Source: Burkholderiales bacterium (GTDB taxonomy: Bacteria > Pseudomonadota > Gammaproteobacteria > Burkholderiales > Usitatibacteraceae). From it: a stretch of 13,262 nucleotides of DNA. The notes under the pieces are model-generated. The model saw only the letters and a program-made list of their open reading frames with translations. It did no database searches and was not told the origin of the DNA. Shown piece by piece: positions 7,413 through 13,262 of this stretch. A program made the translations under genes and the position numbers. The first letter of the stretch is position 1. Each line of letters opens with the position of its first letter. The DNA lies in NCBI GenBank assembly GCA_026786225.1, contig JAJAYN010000364.1:1-13262 (forward strand), given 5' to 3'.

Positions 7413-7497
7413 CAGAGATGGCGGAGATGGCACCGTCGGTGGGGCGGGTATAGTTGCAAAATTCCAAATGACAAACAATTGACACGAAAGGCATGAA

Positions 7498-8100
7498 ATG
7501 GAAACAATAAACTGGCTGTTTCGCGGACGGTTCGCGAAACTGGCATACGCTTCTCTTGCGGCGTTCGCCCTCGGGGCCTGTAGCACGGTTGGACCGTACA
7601 ACAGCACCGCAGATGGTGCCGACAGTGTGCTCATGCTAAAGGGGCATGATCCGGTGGCCTATTTCACGCTCGGCAAACATACGCCGGGTAAGGCCGATAT
7701 CAAGGCCACCCACGAGGGCGCGACTTATCGCTTTTCGAGCGAGGAACACAAAGCCATGTTCACCGCCAGCCCGGCCAAGTATGTGCCGCAATACGGTGGC
7801 TTTTGTGCGAATGGCATCGTCTATGGCATTCCATGGGGCGGTGATCCGGACACCTGGAAGCTGATCGACGGCAAGCTCTATATTTTCGGCGGCGCGTCTT
7901 CGCGCAAATATTTTGTGATGGATGAAAAGCGCAACCTGCAGCTGGCAGATCAATACTGGCGCGACGAAATAAATGGCTCGAACGGATTTATCCAGCGCTA
8001 CTATCGATTGGCAGCGCGCGTTCCCCATTACAAATCCGGCGAGCAACTAGAGGCCGAATGGCAGCAAACCCAGGCCGGAAAACAACCCAGCCGGTCGTAA
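7498..8100 (+). CDS. YHS-domain lipoprotein
   Basis: 200 residues. The ATG at 7498 has AAAGG six bases upstream. The basic start and hydrophobic stretch end in the lipobox LGAC, with Cys28 as the lipidated residue, so it is an anchored envelope lipoprotein. Residues about 44-105 form a YHS domain (LKGHDPVAYFTLGKHTPGKADI, then YRFSSEEHKAMFTASPAKYVPQYGGFCA). The family is often annotated as 'YHS domain-containing (seleno)protein'; here the position that can be selenocysteine appears to be Cys103 in GGFCA. A C-terminal extension (WKLIDGKLYIFGG ... WRDEINGSN) is common in this group. YHS domains are thought to bind metals, but the function of these lipoproteins is not known. Its 3' end overlaps the alkylation repair gene by 43 bases in another frame. 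Confidence 0.9.
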   Translation: METINWLFRGRFAKLAYASLAAFALGACSTVGPYNSTADGADSVLMLKGHDPVAYFTLGKHTPGKADIKATHEGATYRFSSEEHKAMFTASPAKYVPQYGGFCANGIVYGIPWGGDPDTWKLIDGKLYIFGGASSRKYFVMDEKRNLQLADQYWRDEINGSNGFIQRYYRLAARVPHYKSGEQLEAEWQQTQAGKQPSRS

Positions 8101-8846
8101 AGGCCGGATCATCGTCAGCATCAGCGGCGATGACGGCCGCAAAGGTGCTGGCGACGCTTGTCGGCATGGGCAATGCCGGCGCAGCGGCTTTTGCCCAGCG
8201 GTTTTTCAAGACGGGCGTTGGGCAATATGGTGCTGGTGACGCGTTTCTCGGAATCAAGGTGCCGGAGTTGCGCGCATTCGTGCGCGACCTTAAGGGTGCC
8301 GGGATCGAAGTTGCCCTTCCGCTGTTGCGGTCAGGCTGGCATGAAGCGCGTGCCGCAGGCTTGATGTTGCTCGTAAGCGCGTATCAACGCGGCGACGAGA
8401 AAGTGCGCAAGCGCATTTTTGGGCTCTACATGAAAAGCACCAAATTTATCAATAACTGGGATCTCGTCGATTTGTCGGCCGAGCACATTGTCGGTGGCTG
8501 GCTGGCAGAAAAACCGGCGGCGCGTAAACAAGTGCTGACGAGACTGGCGAAATCAAAATCGTTATGGGAGCGCCGCATCGCGATCCTTGCGACGTTTCAC
8601 TACATCAAGAAAGGCGACGTTGCCGAGACATTGCGCATCGCGACATTGCTGTTGAAAGACGAGGAAGACCTGATCCAGAAAGCCGTCGGCTGGATGTTGC
8701 GCGAAGTCGGCAAGCGCGTGAGCGAACGCGACGAAGAAGCCTTCCTGAAGCGCCACTACCGCGAGATGCCGCGCACCATGCTGCGCTATGCGATTGAACG
8801 TTTTGCCGAGCCCAAGCGGAAACGCTATTTGGCGGGGTTGATTTGA
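8058..8846 (+). CDS. DNA alkylation repair protein, AlkD-like DNA glycosylase
   Basis: 262 residues as called. AlkD-family HEAT-like-repeat glycosylases remove positively charged alkylated bases such as N3-methyladenine and N7-methylguanine from DNA without base flipping. The Bacillus cereus AlkD key residues Trp109, Asp113 and Arg148 have counterparts with the same spacing: Trp134 and Asp138 in NNWDLVDLS, and Arg173 in LWERRIAIL. The flanking pattern MKSTKFINNWDLVD and the final MLRYAIERFAEPKRKRYL fit the family. The start at 8058 has AGAGG four bases upstream and overlaps the YHS gene by 43 bases, suggesting translational coupling. The first 24 residues look unstructured, and an ATG at 8130 just after the previous stop is an alternative start with a poorer binding site. 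It is probably cytoplasmic. Confidence 0.92.
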   Translation: MAANPGRKTTQPVVKAGSSSASAAMTAAKVLATLVGMGNAGAAAFAQRFFKTGVGQYGAGDAFLGIKVPELRAFVRDLKGAGIEVALPLLRSGWHEARAAGLMLLVSAYQRGDEKVRKRIFGLYMKSTKFINNWDLVDLSAEHIVGGWLAEKPAARKQVLTRLAKSKSLWERRIAILATFHYIKKGDVAETLRIATLLLKDEEDLIQKAVGWMLREVGKRVSERDEEAFLKRHYREMPRTMLRYAIERFAEPKRKRYLAGLI

Positions 8847-8871
8847 AGCTTGCGCTGTTTCCGTAACGTAG

Positions 8872-9003
8872 AGCGCCATTTGGCGAGGCGTTCCAAGCTA
8901 TTTTGGTCCGGAAGGCGCGCCAGTGCTGGTGTTTCCCGGATTGGAAGGCGGGCCGCGCTCCCTGCTGTGGTTACATCGCCTCGCACGCAAACGCTTTGTC
9001 TAA
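8872..9003 (+). pseudogene. Possible alpha/beta-hydrolase fragment
   Basis: A stop-to-stop frame of 43 residues in the gap after the repair gene reads AIWRGVPSYFGPEGAPVLVF, then PGLEGGPRSLLWLHRLARKRFV and a stop. This looks like the start of an alpha/beta-hydrolase core: a strand of the type 'PVLVFPGLEG' leading to the oxyanion region, then a helix of the 'LWxLARxLARRFxV' type. There is no ATG, no binding site and no continuation with a nucleophile elbow in the same frame. After the stop, a different frame reads DVLVIFAPAF, which might be a shifted continuation. It could be chance coding-like sequence in GC-rich DNA. Confidence 0.3.
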
Positions 9004-9049
9004 AGATGTATTGGTGATCTTCGCACCTGCGTTTCGATGGCAGGCAGAT

Positions 9050-9070
9050 CGGCAAAAAGCCGCTTTGCCG
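9050..9070 (+). other. Small stem-loop upstream of the GlcG/HbpS-like gene
   Basis: CGGCAAA (9050-9056) and TTTGCCG (9064-9070) form a seven-pair stem with a seven-base loop, 25 bases before a TATAAT box. No T-run follows, so it is more likely a regulatory or incidental structure than a terminator. Confidence 0.3.
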
Positions 9071-9094
9071 GTCCTGTACTGCAATGAGTACGCT

Positions 9095-9100
9095 TATAAT
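9095..9100 (+). promoter_or_regulatory. Candidate -10 box for the five-gene plus-strand cluster
   Basis: A perfect TATAAT, 27 bases before the ATG at 9128. No good -35 hexamer is seen at 16-18 bases upstream. If real, transcription would begin within about 20 bases of the first codon and could run through the closely spaced genes that follow. Confidence 0.45.
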
Positions 9101-9127
9101 TCTTTAATCCCACACTCGAAGATCGCC

Positions 9128-9532
9128 ATGAAAACCAAACAAGTTCTCACCCTGGAAGACACGCAGAAAATCCTCGCCGGCGCCGAAGTGGAAGCGAGAA
9201 AGAACAACTGGGCGGTTTGCATCGCCGTCGTCGATGATGGTGGCCATTTGCTGGGATTCCTGCGCCTCGATGCATGTGCGCCTTCCAGTGTGGCGATTGC
9301 GCAAGGCAAGGCGCGCAGTGCGGCCATGCGGCGGCGTCCCACTAAAAGCGACGAAGACATGGTGAACAACGGTCGTGTGTCAGCCCTCTCCATGCCAGGC
9401 ATTACTTTTCTTGAAGGCGGTGTTCCGATTGTCGTTGACGGCGAAACCATCGGTGCCGTTGGAGTGTCGGGCGTGAAGTCTTCAGACGACGCGCTTATCG
9501 CACAGGCAGGCATCAACGCTTTGCTCGGTTAG
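9128..9532 (+). CDS. GlcG/HbpS family (DUF336) protein
   Basis: 134 residues, the normal size of this single-domain family. The frame is open further upstream, but the family N terminus (LTLEDTQKILAGAEVEARKNNW) starts directly after the ATG at 9128, so that start is chosen. The body shows the conserved pattern CIAVVDDGGHLLGFLRLDACAPSSVAIAQGKARSA, and later GGVPIVVDGETIGAVGVSG and an SSDDALIAQAGINAL terminal helix. Related proteins include HbpS, an extracellular haem-binding protein of Streptomyces, and GlcG of the glycolate operon; many members have no assigned role. There is no signal peptide, so it is probably cytoplasmic. Haem binding is inference. It is the first gene of a compact run, with two bases to the next start. 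Confidence 0.9.
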   Translation: MKTKQVLTLEDTQKILAGAEVEARKNNWAVCIAVVDDGGHLLGFLRLDACAPSSVAIAQGKARSAAMRRRPTKSDEDMVNNGRVSALSMPGITFLEGGVPIVVDGETIGAVGVSGVKSSDDALIAQAGINALLG

Positions 9533-9534
9533 AC

Positions 9535-10269
9535 ATGCATTGTCCGAGTTGCAGCATCGCGATGGAAAGTGTCGCGCTCGCGTCACATGTCGGTACGACC
9601 GTCAATATCGATGTGTGCGGGCCATGTCATGTAATCTGGTTTGACCACATGGAGAGCACGTCGCTCTCTCCTGGTTCGGTGATCGAATTGTTCAAGCGCC
9701 TCTATGCGGCGCGTGGCAGTGGGCGAAACCTGCTGAAAATTATGGTCGCGTGTCCGCATTGTCAGTCTTCGCTCAAGAGCACGACGGACCTCGCCAAGGG
9801 TGGCCGCTTCTCCTACTCACGCTGCGCGAATGGCCACGGACGACTGATCAGCTTTTCGCAGTTCCTGCGGGAGAAAAATTTCCTCCGCAGCTTGCAGCCG
9901 CATGAAATTTCCGCATTGTCAGTAAAGGTGAAACAGATTCGCTGTTCCAGTTGCGGTGGGCCGATCAATCTTGAAGCCGACAAGGCATGCACCCATTGCG
10001 GTGCCGCCATTTCGGTTCTCGATGAGGCCGCCGTGGAGAAAGCGCTGTTGACGCTTCAAGCCCGGGAAGTACAGCGCACCACACCCGATCCGTCGCGCAT
10101 GAACCAAGTACTGCTGGCGCCGGATGCCGCAGAGCGTCGCGCCCGCATTCATACAGGCATGCAACACAGCCCAACCGATTGGCTGAATGAACCCCGCCCA
10201 GCAGGCGCGCTCACAGACCTGGTCGAAGTGGGAATTGGCGCGGTGCTGGCGCTTTGGTTGAGTAACTGA
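9535..10269 (+). CDS. Multi-zinc-ribbon protein with zf-TFIIB-like N terminus
   Basis: 244 residues. It begins two bases after the previous stop, so translation is probably coupled. Residues 1-35 match the zf-TFIIB pattern: Cys3-Cys6, then Cys28-Cys31 in VCGPCHVIWFD. A second possible knuckle is Cys73-Cys76 (ACPHC) with Cys97 and His101 in RCANGH. A third is Cys137-Cys140 (CSSCGGP) with Cys152-Cys155 (CTHCGAA). At least ten cysteines are thus arranged as metal ligand pairs. The C terminus has a short hydrophobic stretch (VEVGIGAVLALWLSN), which could be a tail anchor or just a helix. Zinc ribbons of this kind mediate protein or nucleic-acid contacts. The specific function is unknown and I know no named homologue. 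Confidence 0.85.
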   Translation: MHCPSCSIAMESVALASHVGTTVNIDVCGPCHVIWFDHMESTSLSPGSVIELFKRLYAARGSGRNLLKIMVACPHCQSSLKSTTDLAKGGRFSYSRCANGHGRLISFSQFLREKNFLRSLQPHEISALSVKVKQIRCSSCGGPINLEADKACTHCGAAISVLDEAAVEKALLTLQAREVQRTTPDPSRMNQVLLAPDAAERRARIHTGMQHSPTDWLNEPRPAGALTDLVEVGIGAVLALWLSN

Positions 10270-10302
10270 AATGACGCGCCCAGACGTGCGGCGGGGAAAG
10301 TC

Positions 10303-11031
10303 GTGAATCTTGCCATTGTGACCGGTACAACCAGCGGCATTGGCGCTGCACTCCGCGATGCGCTGTCGGTGGACGCAAACTATCTCGTGGTCACCCTGTC
10401 ACGCGCACCGGGCACAACGTCACCCGCCAACGTCGCCCTGGATGTAGCCGACCTGGCTGCGATGGAGCCCGCGTTCGATGAAGTATTGCGCCACATTGGC
10501 GGCGCGCATTTTGAGCACGCTGTTCTGATCAATAATGCCGGCGTGGTTTCGCCGGTTGGCGCTTTCGATGAAATCGGCGCACTCGATACCGGCCGTAACC
10601 TGATCGTAAACGTCGCGGCACCGATGGCGCTGACGCGACTTTTCGCGCTCGCTACGCGAAACATTGCCAGGCAACGGCTGGTCGTTAATATTTCCTCTGG
10701 CGCTGCCAAACGCGCAATTGCCGGCTGGTCTGCCTACTGTACGGCAAAGGCGGCGCTGGAGATGGCCACACGCGTGGCGGCACTGGAAGCGGCCGCTACC
10801 GATCCGACGCTCGCGATCTGCTCGCTGGCACCTGGCGTGGTGGATACGCCTATGCAGGGGTTTATTCGAAGCGTCGATGAAAAGCAATTTCCCGACGTGG
10901 CAAGATTTCGCACAATGAAAGCCGAAGGCGCATTGCGTGACGCGCATGATGTGGCCAGAGATATCGTTGCCCTGATCGCGGGCAGGAGACTCACCAATGG
11001 CGGTAATTTTGATATCAGGGAATTGACATAA
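10303..11031 (+). CDS. Short-chain dehydrogenase/reductase (SDR), possible sepiapterin/benzil reductase type
   Basis: 242 residues, typical for a classical SDR. The start is GTG at 10303 with GGGGA about five bases upstream; the ATG at 10271 is in another frame. The Rossmann nucleotide motif is TGTTSGIG (residues 7-14), the structural NNAG is at 77-80, and catalytic Ser132, Tyr145 and Lys149 are in SSGAAK and YCTAK. PGVVDTP follows at 177-183. The enzyme should transfer hydride between NAD(P)H and a carbonyl or alcohol substrate in the cytoplasm. The shortness and the VDTPMQGFIR region resemble sepiapterin- or benzil-reductase-like SDRs, but the substrate cannot be inferred. It lies 33 bases after the zinc-ribbon gene, and its stop shares one base with the next start (TAATG). 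Confidence 0.93.
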   Translation: MNLAIVTGTTSGIGAALRDALSVDANYLVVTLSRAPGTTSPANVALDVADLAAMEPAFDEVLRHIGGAHFEHAVLINNAGVVSPVGAFDEIGALDTGRNLIVNVAAPMALTRLFALATRNIARQRLVVNISSGAAKRAIAGWSAYCTAKAALEMATRVAALEAAATDPTLAICSLAPGVVDTPMQGFIRSVDEKQFPDVARFRTMKAEGALRDAHDVARDIVALIAGRRLTNGGNFDIRELT

Positions 11032-11588
11032 TGACGACAGCAGGCGAGGCAAAACCACGTAAACATACCAAGCTGTACTACTGCGACATCAACGTGTGTG
11101 AAGGTATTTGCTGCTCAGACGGCGCTTTCCTGCTCGACGAGGAAGTGCGGTTGATTCACAAGGTGGTCAAGAAGCACCCGGAACATTTTGCGATGTTGCC
11201 AAAGGATTACATCATCGCCGGGGAGTGGGAGGGCGAGACCGGTCCCCAGACCAATACGCGAAAGCATGTTTACCGCGACAAGCCTGAACATTTCAAGAAT
11301 ACACGCTGTGTTTTTACCGAAGCCGATGGCAAATGTTCCTTGCAAACACTCGCCGTGAAGCAGGGCGTGCACAAGTGGAAATACAAGCCCATGGGTTGCT
11401 GGCTGTTTCCGCTTTCATCTGATGAAGTCGGCTTGGTCCCGCCACCGCGCACGCGACGTGAAGACCCGAATAATCTCGGCAAACGCTACCCGGGATTTTC
11501 GACATCCACGCCCTGCGGGAAACACGCCGAGAAGGGCAAGGTATGGTGGATTGCCCTCAAGGAAGAAGTCACCGAATATCGCAAATAG
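11031..11588 (+). CDS. DUF3109/YkgJ-like cysteine-cluster protein
   Basis: 185 residues, starting at the TAATG overlap with the SDR gene, hence translationally coupled. The N-terminal motif CDINVCEGICCSDGAFL puts cysteines at 18, 23, 27 and 28. Further cysteines are Cys93 and Cys102 (RCVFTEADGKCSLQ), Cys123 (MGCWLFPL) and Cys162 (TPCGKH), eight in all. This fits YkgJ-like or DUF3109 'CxxxCxxCC' proteins, which are believed to bind zinc or an iron-sulfur cluster. The GCxLxP piece after a K-x-K-P is a family hallmark. There is no signal or membrane segment, so it is probably cytoplasmic. Family choice between YkgJ and DUF3109 is from memory; the function is unknown. It is followed after 22 bases by the GGDEF-EAL gene. 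Confidence 0.88.
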   Translation: MTTAGEAKPRKHTKLYYCDINVCEGICCSDGAFLLDEEVRLIHKVVKKHPEHFAMLPKDYIIAGEWEGETGPQTNTRKHVYRDKPEHFKNTRCVFTEADGKCSLQTLAVKQGVHKWKYKPMGCWLFPLSSDEVGLVPPPRTRREDPNNLGKRYPGFSTSTPCGKHAEKGKVWWIALKEEVTEYRK

Positions 11589-11610
11589 CGCAATCGTGCG
11601 GAACTGAGTC

Positions 11611-13262
11611 ATGCCCATGCGCGCTGACCTTTCATTGATCGACAGTCTTCGCCTGCGACTTGAGAAGGCCGAGGGTAATCTCAACCGGATGGTGGAGGCG
11701 TTTGACCATCTCGAATCCGGCGTGGTGCTCTACGGTGCGGATGACCGCATCGTCTTTTGCAATCGGCGCTTTCGCGAAATTTACTGTAAGGTCGCCGATA
11801 TTCTGACGCCGGGAACACGCTACGCTGATGTCGCACGCGCCTTTTACCAACGCGGGTTCGAGCATCCCACCCTGCTTGATGAAGAAAATTATGTCCGTGC
11901 CCGCGTTGAAAAACACCTGGATCCGGATGAAGGCGACTATGAGTATCTGCTTGGTGACGACATCTGGCTGCTGGTATCGGATCGCAAGACCGCCGATGGC
12001 GGCGTGATCGGCTTTAGCCTCGACATTACCCGACGCAAACAAGCCGAAGAGAAGTTGGCGCGCAGTGAGCAGCGTCTCCAGAGTCTGCTCGAAATGTCCT
12101 CAGATTGGTATTGGGAGCAGGATGAGCAGTTCAAGTTCACGCATATTTCCGGTCGCATGCACCGCTCAACCGGTGTTGATCCTTCACAGCGCTACGGACG
12201 CACGCGCTGGGATATTCCCTACCTCGGCATTACGCGCGAACAGATGAATGAACATCGGCGTCGTGTGGAGGCACATGCGCCATTCCGTGATTTTGAGTAC
12301 GCGTACACCAAACCTGATGGGGCGATTTTCTGGGGCAGCGTGTCGGGCGACCCGGTGTTTAATGCGTCGGGCGCGTTTTCTGGTTACCGGGGGGTAGGTA
12401 GCGACATCACCGAAAAGAAACACACTGAAGCGCGCATTCGCGAACTGGCCGAGTATGACTTCCTGACCGGTCTGCCAAACAGGATGCTGCTGTCCTCACG
12501 TTTTGATTTCGCCGTGCGACAGGCCAGCCGCCAAGGCAGTGGTGACGGCATGTCACTGTTGTTTATCGATCTGGACCGCTTCAAGAATATCAATGATTCG
12601 CTGGGCCACCATGCAGGCGACCAGATACTCGTGGAAACGGCCAACCGCCTGGCGAAAGCGGTGCGCTCTACCGATACCGTGTCCCGCCACGGTGGCGACG
12701 AGTTCATCGTATTGCTGCCAGGCGTATCGGAAGTGAAGGACCTCGCAACCATCACCGACGTTATCGTGGAGAGCCTGGCCAAGCCATGCTTTGTGGCCGG
12801 GCACGAACTTACCGTCACGCCGTCAATCGGTATCACCATCTGGCCCGACGATGGCGTCGATCTGGAAAACCTGGTCAAGAACGCCGATCTGGCGATGTAC
12901 CACTCCAAGGCTGAAGGGCGCAACCAATCCAGTTTTTTCCGCCCTGAAATGAATGAGAAGGTTGTTGAGCGTCTGTCGATAGAGACCGCCTTGCGCCGCG
13001 CACTCCCGCGCGGTGAGCTCAGCCTTGTGTACCAGCCTATTTTTCACCTCCCGGAGCGGCGCATCATCGGCGTGGAGGCGTTGCTGCGTTGGAGCAGCGA
13101 AACGCTAGGCGCTGTCGCGCCGACAAGATTTATTCCCGTTGCCGAAGAAACCGGGCTGATCGTGGCCATCGGCGAATGGGTTGCCCAGGAGGCGATCAAA
13201 CAGCTGCGTTTGTGGCGCGAGGCGGGGCTAGTCCATTTCCCGGTGACCATCAATGTATCAGC
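11611..13262 (+). CDS. PAS-PAS-GGDEF-EAL cyclic-di-GMP protein (3' end outside window)
   Basis: 550 complete codons are present and the frame runs off the window. The start is ATG 11611 (GGA eight bases upstream), with ATG 11617 as an alternative. Residues about 27-140 form a PAS_7-like domain (GVVLYGADDRIVFCNRRFREIYC, ending SLDITRRKQAEEKL). Residues about 155-268 form a second PAS (WYWEQDEQFKFTHISG ... YRGVGSDITEKK). The GGDEF domain follows (about 279-440), with Asp320 in FIDLDRF, GGDEF at 361-365, and the product-inhibition I-site RSTD at 352-355, exactly five residues before it. EAL begins about 456, with an intact EALLRW at 489-494 and IPVAEETGLI; it is cut near TINVS. Both catalytic signatures seen are canonical, so it may make and/or degrade c-di-GMP. 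No transmembrane segment is visible, so the sensor appears to be cytoplasmic. Confidence 0.95.
   Translation, partial: MPMRADLSLIDSLRLRLEKAEGNLNRMVEAFDHLESGVVLYGADDRIVFCNRRFREIYCKVADILTPGTRYADVARAFYQRGFEHPTLLDEENYVRARVEKHLDPDEGDYEYLLGDDIWLLVSDRKTADGGVIGFSLDITRRKQAEEKLARSEQRLQSLLEMSSDWYWEQDEQFKFTHISGRMHRSTGVDPSQRYGRTRWDIPYLGITREQMNEHRRRVEAHAPFRDFEYAYTKPDGAIFWGSVSGDPVFNASGAFSGYRGVGSDITEKKHTEARIRELAEYDFLTGLPNRMLLSSRFDFAVRQASRQGSGDGMSLLFIDLDRFKNINDSLGHHAGDQILVETANRLAKAVRSTDTVSRHGGDEFIVLLPGVSEVKDLATITDVIVESLAKPCFVAGHELTVTPSIGITIWPDDGVDLENLVKNADLAMYHSKAEGRNQSSFFRPEMNEKVVERLSIETALRRALPRGELSLVYQPIFHLPERRIIGVEALLRWSSETLGAVAPTRFIPVAEETGLIVAIGEWVAQEAIKQLRLWREAGLVHFPVTINVS

Noticed and set aside
8903..9127. 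Upstream extension of the GlcG/HbpS-like gene to an earlier ATG
   Set aside because: The 75 extra residues are not family-like, and a TATAAT box lies within them; the ATG at 9128 matches the family N terminus.
10420..11058. Minus-strand open frame of 212 codons opposite the SDR gene
   Set aside because: The SDR frame carries all catalytic motifs; the opposite frame has none.

Overview
The window looks like chromosomal DNA of a betaproteobacterium, probably of the Burkholderiales or a related lineage. The reasons are a moderately high G+C content, a DUF2863-type protein (a family I know mainly from that group), a CrgA-like LysR regulator, a GlcG/HbpS-like small protein and a PAS-PAS-GGDEF-EAL protein. 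I cannot name a species. I see no rRNA, tRNA, CRISPR array, insertion sequence or phage gene.

Left part (1-4462). The window opens inside a tetratricopeptide-repeat protein on the plus strand. Converging on it is a long minus-strand gene for a secreted protein of about 993 residues. It has a signal peptide, one fibronectin-III-like domain, a dockerin-like pair of calcium loops, a long region resembling the hydrazine-synthase-alpha-related (HzsA-related) proteins, and one C-terminal CXXCH haem-binding motif. After a 362-base non-coding stretch comes a small exported plus-strand protein of unknown function. Its leader carries two TGCACAAC copies 11 bases apart.

Middle (4463-6467). A 346-base gap holds a strong imperfect stem-loop. 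Then come two minus-strand genes: a DUF2863-type protein, and upstream of it a small arginine-rich hypothetical protein divergent from the LysR gene.

Right part (6468-13262). Everything is on the plus strand: a LysR regulator, a YHS-domain lipoprotein, an AlkD-like DNA alkylation repair protein overlapping it by 43 bases, and a gap with what looks like a decayed alpha/beta-hydrolase fragment. A compact run follows: a GlcG/HbpS-like protein, a protein with several zinc knuckles, an SDR oxidoreductase, a DUF3109/YkgJ-like eight-cysteine protein, and a PAS-PAS-GGDEF-EAL cyclic-di-GMP protein cut by the window end. Spacings in this run are +2, +33, a 1-base overlap and +22, so it may be one transcription unit. 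The common theme would be metal or redox proteins beside a c-di-GMP enzyme, but the joint role is inference.

The most notable items are the multidomain HzsA-related secreted cytochrome-like protein, the metal/redox-c-di-GMP cluster, and two short related sequence fragments in separate intergenic gaps (about 4745-4830 and 8872-9003).
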